Of a DNA stretch of 51,697 nt, positions 50,601 to 51,697 are shown one piece after another. The stretch comes from Dunaliella salina. Lineage: Eukaryota; Chlorophyta; Chlorophyceae; Chlamydomonadales; Dunaliellaceae. A model generated the notes under the pieces. That model saw only the letters and a list, made by a program, of their open reading frames with translations, was not told where the DNA came from and did no database searches. The stretch's first letter is position 1, and each line of letters begins with the position of its first letter. The DNA is taken from contig MU069811.1 in NCBI GenBank assembly GCA_002284615.2, positions 63,913-115,609 of the forward strand, read 5' to 3'. A program made the translations under genes and the position numbers.

Positions 50601-50630
50601 TGACACACACTCCGTGTAAGGGGCGTAACA
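47005..50630 (-). CDS. CDA: Cytidine deaminase, last two exons (partial gene)
   Basis: Exons 50466-50630 and 47005-47124 join in phase 0 and encode 94 C-terminal residues. The upstream exon reads CYAPYTECVSGVAILTSAGG and then YVESAAFNPSLTPFHAAWAA. The last exon reads VQEVILTELHSSLVSQ and ends NFTLLYLQ. These match the C-terminal, non-catalytic deaminase-like domain of dimeric cytidine deaminases (bacterial Cdd and plant CDA): YAPYT..PSGVAL, Y.ESAA.NPS..P.Q.A, VLVE. The enzyme hydrolyses cytidine and deoxycytidine to the uridines in pyrimidine salvage. The zinc-binding catalytic domain (HAE, PC..C) should be encoded upstream, probably beyond the window's right edge. Confidence 0.82.
47085..47690 (-). 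repeat. Tandem copies of the terminal exon edge with CA runs
   Basis: Three units of about 285 bp carry (on the plus strand) AACTCAGTTAGGATAACCTC...CTGCACCTGCAAGCAG, then GAGATCAATCTT and TATTCTCTTGTTGCTCTC, then a CA run (47279-47355, 47564-47621). The lowest-coordinate unit contains the real exon; the other two copy its first 35-60 bp with substitutions. Confidence 0.88.
47691..48284. other. Intron of the deaminase gene, no gene seen
   Basis: It starts with a LINE 3'-end-like block (TTCTATGCAGGCCAGAGGCA...GCGTGCATCAAGGACAGG). The rest is unassigned. Confidence 0.4.
48285..48440 (+). repeat. LINE 3' end, plus orientation
   Basis: GCTTGCAGGAGAGCGAGGCG, then GACAACCCGCCGGACCC and CTTAATGCACGCTGGCTGTG...CCAGC. 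It matches the 3' end of the LINE at 42510-42680 (reverse complement). Confidence 0.65.
48552..48859. repeat. Large palindrome with an overlapping direct repeat
   Basis: The left arm (48552-48647) is inverted at 48721-48816, about 96 bp at high identity: GAATCCGTTTTCCCAAGAGA is inverted as TCTCTTGGGAAAACGGATTC. In addition 48645-48727 is directly repeated at 48778-48859 with one mismatch or so. It lies in the deaminase intron. Confidence 0.88.
48860..50040. other. Intron of the deaminase gene, unassigned
   Basis: Overlapping frames of up to 203 residues exist on both strands (minus 48934-49545, plus 49037-49513), but I recognise no domain and cannot choose between them. A short direct repeat, AGGATCCTGCTAAATA, is present at about 49206-49237. 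Confidence 0.4.
50041..50460 (-). repeat. Tandem degenerate copies of the deaminase exon/donor edge
   Basis: Six diverged copies (plus strand GATACCTGCTCTGGCAGCAC, starting near 50083, 50131, 50172, 50226, 50274 and 50323) repeat the last 12-15 bases of exon 50466-50630 and its donor GTATC. The copy nearest the exon (about 50323-50400) also carries the preceding TTCCATGCAGCCTGGGCTGC part of the exon. Confidence 0.85.
50466..50630 (-). CDS. CDA: Cytidine deaminase penultimate exon
   Basis: On the minus strand: CGCACAG|TGTTACGCC to CCAGAGCAG|GTATCA, 55 codons in phase 0. An upstream extension encoding AAQ would also fit the family (AA.R.YAPYT), so the acceptor is the less certain end. Confidence 0.8.
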
Positions 50631-50699
50631 CTGTGCGGCGGTACAATGACAAGGACAGGCTATGATGCACAGGGTTGCTTGGCATATGACTTGGGCAAA

Positions 50700-50940
50700 A
50701 AGCATATCAAGGTGGCACAGAAGTTTAGAGTTGGCAGCCAGGTGGCACAGAAGTCTACATGCCGGGCAAAAGCAAAATCTGGGCAGCCAGGTGGTTTGTA
50801 GGCTGGGCTGCTTGCACCTGGGCAGCCGGGTGGCATAGACGGCCTACAGTGTGACTTGGGTGAAGAGTATAACAGGGTGGCAAGGAAGTCTACGGCTGAC
50901 AGCCGCGTGCTAAAAAGCATGGTTCAATGTGTCGAGGTGT
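50700..50940. repeat. Degenerate tandem blocks upstream of the deaminase exon
   Basis: Blocks of GACTTGGG(C/T)(A/G)AA...CAAGGTGGCACAGAAGT and GGCAGCCAGGTGG recur two to three times. No further deaminase exon was recognised. Confidence 0.55.
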
Positions 50941-50959
50941 AAGGCATTGCCCTACACTC

Positions 50960-51621
50960 AGGGCTTGACGGAAAATCGAGAATGAGTGAATGGAACTTGC
51001 GAGGGCTGTGCTCAGAGAGAGCAATCAAGGCTTGGCAGCAAATCGAGAAAGAATTGATCCAGGGCAATCAGAGTGGCAATCAAAGCTTGTTGGCAAGCTG
51101 AGAATGACCCGATCAAGGGCAGATATGGCTTGATGGCAATCTTAAAATACCTGGCAGGATCTCGTGAGGGCTGTGCTCGGAGAAGGCAATCAAGGATTGA
51201 CAGCAAACAGAGAATGAATCAATTCAGGGCAACCAAGGCTCACTGGCAAACTGAGAAAACTCAATCCAGGGCAACAAGAGGCGCAATGATGGCACTAAAA
51301 ATGCCTTGCAGCATCTAGTGAGAGCCATGCTCAGAGAAACCAACTAAGTCTTGGCAGCAAGCTAAGAATGACACAATCCAGGGCAATCAGAGAAAGTAAT
51401 CAAGGCTTGCTGGCAAGCTCAAAATGACCCGGTCAAGTTTGCAATCAGAGAGAGCAATCACGGCTTGATGGCAAGCTAAAATTAACTCAATCCAGGGCAT
51501 CTGAGAGGGTAACCAAGGCTTACAGGCAAGCAAAAAATGACTCGACCGAGGGCAATGTGGGAGGGCAATCATGGCGTGATGGTAACCTAAAAATTTCTGG
51601 CGGGATCTAGCAAGGGCTATG

Positions 51622-51623
<2 letters not shown>
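50960..51623. repeat. Degenerate ~57-bp tandem repeat
   Basis: Units based on GGCAATCAAGGCTTG(A/G)(C/T)GGCAAGC...GAATGA..CAATCCAGGGCAA recur about ten times with many changes. No coding evidence. Confidence 0.75.

Positions 51624-51697
<74 letters not shown>
51624..51697. repeat. (AC)n then (GA)n microsatellite at the window end
   Basis: An AC run (51624-51662) passes into a GA run up to the last base. Confidence 0.95.

Noticed and set aside
1..51697. tRNA and rRNA genes
   Set aside because: I looked for TTCGA-type T-loops with matching acceptor stems and for conserved rRNA blocks and found none convincing. A scan with tRNAscan-SE and Rfam models would be decisive.

Overview
This window is nuclear DNA of a eukaryote, most likely a green alga. 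A chlorophyte such as Dunaliella is my best guess, not proven. Short GT-AG exons (47-167 nt) lie in very long introns, CA/TG microsatellites are abundant, and the LINE fragments join RNase H to a PD-(D/E)XK nuclease, a combination known from chlorophyte LINEs. No operons, bacterial genes, rRNA or tRNA genes were recognised.

Layout. (1) 1-11.9 kb is a transposon graveyard. A LINE 3' end (minus strand) is split by a 4.98-kb LTR element (1176-6155) with a perfect 5-bp target duplication. A GGCTGA-rich foldback element sits inside that LTR element. Further LINE fragments and a ~1-kb direct segmental duplication follow. (2) 11.9-33.4 kb is one plus-strand gene of 15 coding exons. I reconstructed it by splice sites, reading phase and family similarity. 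It encodes a 478-residue saccharopine dehydrogenase-like oxidoreductase (trans-acting enoyl reductase/SCCPDH family) with an organelle-targeting-like N-terminus. Its introns hold microsatellites, minisatellites, three TIR elements (two with perfect 8-bp target duplications) and many degenerate copies of the neighbouring exons. (3) 33.4-41.8 kb is intergenic, mostly a decayed minus-strand LINE. (4) 41.8-45.7 kb is an array of AGTACT palindromes split by two opposed LINE fragments. (5) 47.0-50.6 kb carries the last two coding exons of a minus-strand cytidine deaminase gene whose upstream exons were not found here. (6) The right end is degenerate tandem repeats and microsatellite.

The most unusual pattern is that several exons of both host genes are accompanied by tandem, mostly degenerate copies of the exon edge plus adjoining intron. 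One of these (exon 7) is a fully intact in-frame duplicate exon with only 54 nt between copies, a candidate mutually exclusive exon pair. Two assembly gaps (12113-12514 and 24715-25056) fall inside tandem repeats in introns 1 and 9. All calls come from reading the sequence; no database search or transcript evidence was available.
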